A DNA stretch of 64,000 nucleotides from Corynebacterium poyangense (GTDB lineage: Bacteria; Actinomycetota; Actinomycetes; Mycobacteriales; Mycobacteriaceae): NCBI RefSeq assembly GCF_014522205.1, contig NZ_CP046884.1, positions 310,001 through 374,000 on the forward strand, in the 5' to 3' direction. Below the pieces are notes generated by a model. It saw nothing but the letters and a program-made list of their open reading frames with translations, ran no database searches and had not been told where the DNA came from. Below are positions 62,728-64,000 of this stretch, one piece after another (positions within the stretch are counted from its first letter, which is position 1; each line of letters starts with the position of its first letter). The position numbers and the translations under genes are program-made.

Positions 62728-64000
62728 TTAGTCAGCCTTTCCAGGGATGAGCGGAAGCGGGGTCGAGGATTCGGGGAAGGGTGGGAGGGTGGTGGTCCAT
62801 AGCCATTCGTGGAATAACTGCGTGAGGGTAGTTTCAGGGATATTGCAGGTTTGGCAGGCGCGCCGAGCTTCTCGGAGTAGATCGTGTGGTTCTACGACGC
62901 TGTGGCGCCCAGCTGCTACATAGCGTTGGAGCATGGCGAAAAATTCTTGGTTGCCTAGCAAGACTCGAAGGGCATGAAGACATAGCGCACCGCGTTTGTA
63001 GAGGCGGTCATCGAACATCAACTTTGGGCCGGGGTCACCAATGATGATGTCTTGAGGTTGGGAAGCCAACCGCTGGTAGTGGGTTCGGGCGTTATCTGCT
63101 GCGGGGATGCGGTGGGCATGTTCAGCCCATAGCCACTCCGAGTAGCAGGCAAAACCCTCATTGAGCCAAATGTCATTCCACTGGGCCAAGCCTAAGGAGT
63201 TGCCAAACCATTGGTGGGATAACTCATGGGCAACGAGTCTTTCCCACTTGTTGTGCCCTTGGCAATGGTTAGCGCCAAAAATACTTAAGCCTTGGGCTTC
63301 GAGGGGGATTTCTAACGGGTCTGAGCAAACGACAACGCGGTAGTCCGAGAATGGGTAGGGACCGTATAGCTCAGAGAAAAGATTGAGCATGGCTGTTTGA
63401 TCGCCGAAATCATGGAGGAATTCCTGGCGAAGATGGCGTGGAACCCAACCGAGGACGGGGACTCCTTGAGCTGAGGTGGCGAGGGGAATGGAGATAAATT
63501 CTCCGACTAACACCGTGGCAAGGTAGGTTGCCATCGGATGTTCGGTGCGATATTCCCAGGTGGTTGCGGAAGCTGATTTTTTTGTGCTGTGTAGGACACC
63601 ATTGGAAACTACTTGGAAAGGAGAATCGGCGCGCAAAGAAATCTCGAAGATAGCCTTTTCATCTGGGGTGTCATCACAGGGGAACCAACTTGAAGCTCCG
63701 CAGGGTTGAGCGGCGACCAAAGATCCGCTTTCTAATTCCTCCCAACCAATTTTCCCCCAGGCAGACCGGATGGGACGGGGATTCCCGCCGTAGTGGATGC
63801 GTAAACGGAATTCGCTATCCACGGGGATGGGGTGCTCAAAAGTCATCCATAGCTTGTTAGCTGAATGTTTAAAGCGAGCCGGGCTACTGGAACGGCGTTG
63901 GTTGGGCCCTAGAACTTCTACCCGACGCACCTTTAGCGATGAGGATAAATCCAGGCTCAGCCGGGTTAGTGGCTGGTAATTATCCACTACTAGCTCTGCT
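62728..64000 (-). CDS. M1-family zinc aminopeptidase (N-terminus beyond window end)
   Basis: Metallo-aminopeptidase. The zinc site is VAHELSHQWFGN (HExxH) with the second Glu in WLNEGFACYSEW, and the active-site Tyr region is DDRLYKRGALCLHAL. The N-terminal beta-saddle domain is incomplete: the frame is open to position 64000, so an in-frame GTG at 63987 is probably internal and the gene is cut. It resembles the short, ~450-residue actinobacterial M1 peptidases that lack the C-terminal helical domain. It lies 7 bases upstream of the flippase-like gene. Confidence 0.92.
   Translation of the reverse strand, partial: AELVVDNYQPLTRLSLDLSSSLKVRRVEVLGPNQRRSSSPARFKHSANKLWMTFEHPIPVDSEFRLRIHYGGNPRPIRSAWGKIGWEELESGSLVAAQPCGASSWFPCDDTPDEKAIFEISLRADSPFQVVSNGVLHSTKKSASATTWEYRTEHPMATYLATVLVGEFISIPLATSAQGVPVLGWVPRHLRQEFLHDFGDQTAMLNLFSELYGPYPFSDYRVVVCSDPLEIPLEAQGLSIFGANHCQGHNKWERLVAHELSHQWFGNSLGLAQWNDIWLNEGFACYSEWLWAEHAHRIPAADNARTHYQRLASQPQDIIIGDPGPKLMFDDRLYKRGALCLHALRVLLGNQEFFAMLQRYVAAGRHSVVEPHDLLREARRACQTCNIPETTLTQLFHEWLWTTTLPPFPESSTPLPLIPGKAD

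Overview
This window is chromosomal DNA of a Corynebacterium. The evidence is the gene order whiB (whcA) - ridA - MBL hydrolase - glxR / nth - tlpA - nudix - marP, followed by an EphE-like hydrolase, a 6C small RNA, ssd and tad pilus genes, an MrfA-like helicase, cspA, topA, a cAMP cyclase and holB. This arrangement is shared by C. glutamicum and, for the core block, M. tuberculosis (Rv3676 to about Rv3646). A fused rmlCD gene, a mycothiol-dependent formaldehyde dehydrogenase and Spa-type sortase pili also fit. The species cannot be fixed from the sequence alone.

Layout. 1-25.8 kb is conserved core: the 5' part of a class A penicillin-binding protein, whcA, ridA, glxR, the nth-tlpA-nudix-marP operon, a secreted trypsin-like protease, an epoxide-hydrolase-like protein, the 6C sRNA, a seven-gene ssd/tad cluster, the helicase, cspA, topA, gntP, cyaB, holB and tRNA-Thr(CGT). 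25.8-35.5 kb is an AT-richer accessory stretch. It holds a PH-domain protein, about 1.75 kb of decayed non-coding DNA, a MerR-controlled set of small-molecule enzymes (CMD-cupin, aldo/keto reductase, alpha/beta hydrolase, secreted cyclophilin-like protein), a PfpI protein, an AlkZ-like winged-helix protein and an Ltp-repeat protein like phage superinfection-exclusion lipoproteins. 35.5-42.2 kb holds a lactose/galactoside module (GH42 beta-galactosidase plus GPH symporter) and a CotH / DUF4956 / VTC-polyphosphate-polymerase cluster whose cotH gene is frameshifted in an A6 tract. 42.2-50.1 kb is a low-GC sortase pilus locus: tip-like protein, major pilin and two class C sortases. 50.2-56.1 kb returns to core-like genes: a sodium:solute symporter, a nucleosidase, a Tag-like glycosylase, a Gfo/Idh/MocA oxidoreductase, fadH and its MBL partner. 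56.1-64 kb is one long minus-strand run: an M1 aminopeptidase (cut by the window end), a polysaccharide-exporter-like membrane protein, a GT2 glycosyltransferase, DUF2304, rmlB, rmlCD, rmlA and a DsbA-like thioredoxin.

How the genes work together. The cAMP circuit is present as both cyclase (cyaB) and receptor (glxR), with a candidate GlxR site upstream of glxR. The tad cluster could build a thin Flp-like pilus and the sortase locus a covalent Spa-type pilus, so two unrelated surface-fibre systems lie about 30 kb apart. The rml genes make dTDP-rhamnose for the arabinogalactan linker, and the neighbouring GT2/DUF2304/flippase-like genes suggest envelope glycan assembly. The strongest less-described items are the frameshifted cotH in the VTC-DUF4956 cluster, the MerR-type divergent promoter with its enzyme set, and the apparent loss of the start codon of the secreted cyclophilin-like gene.
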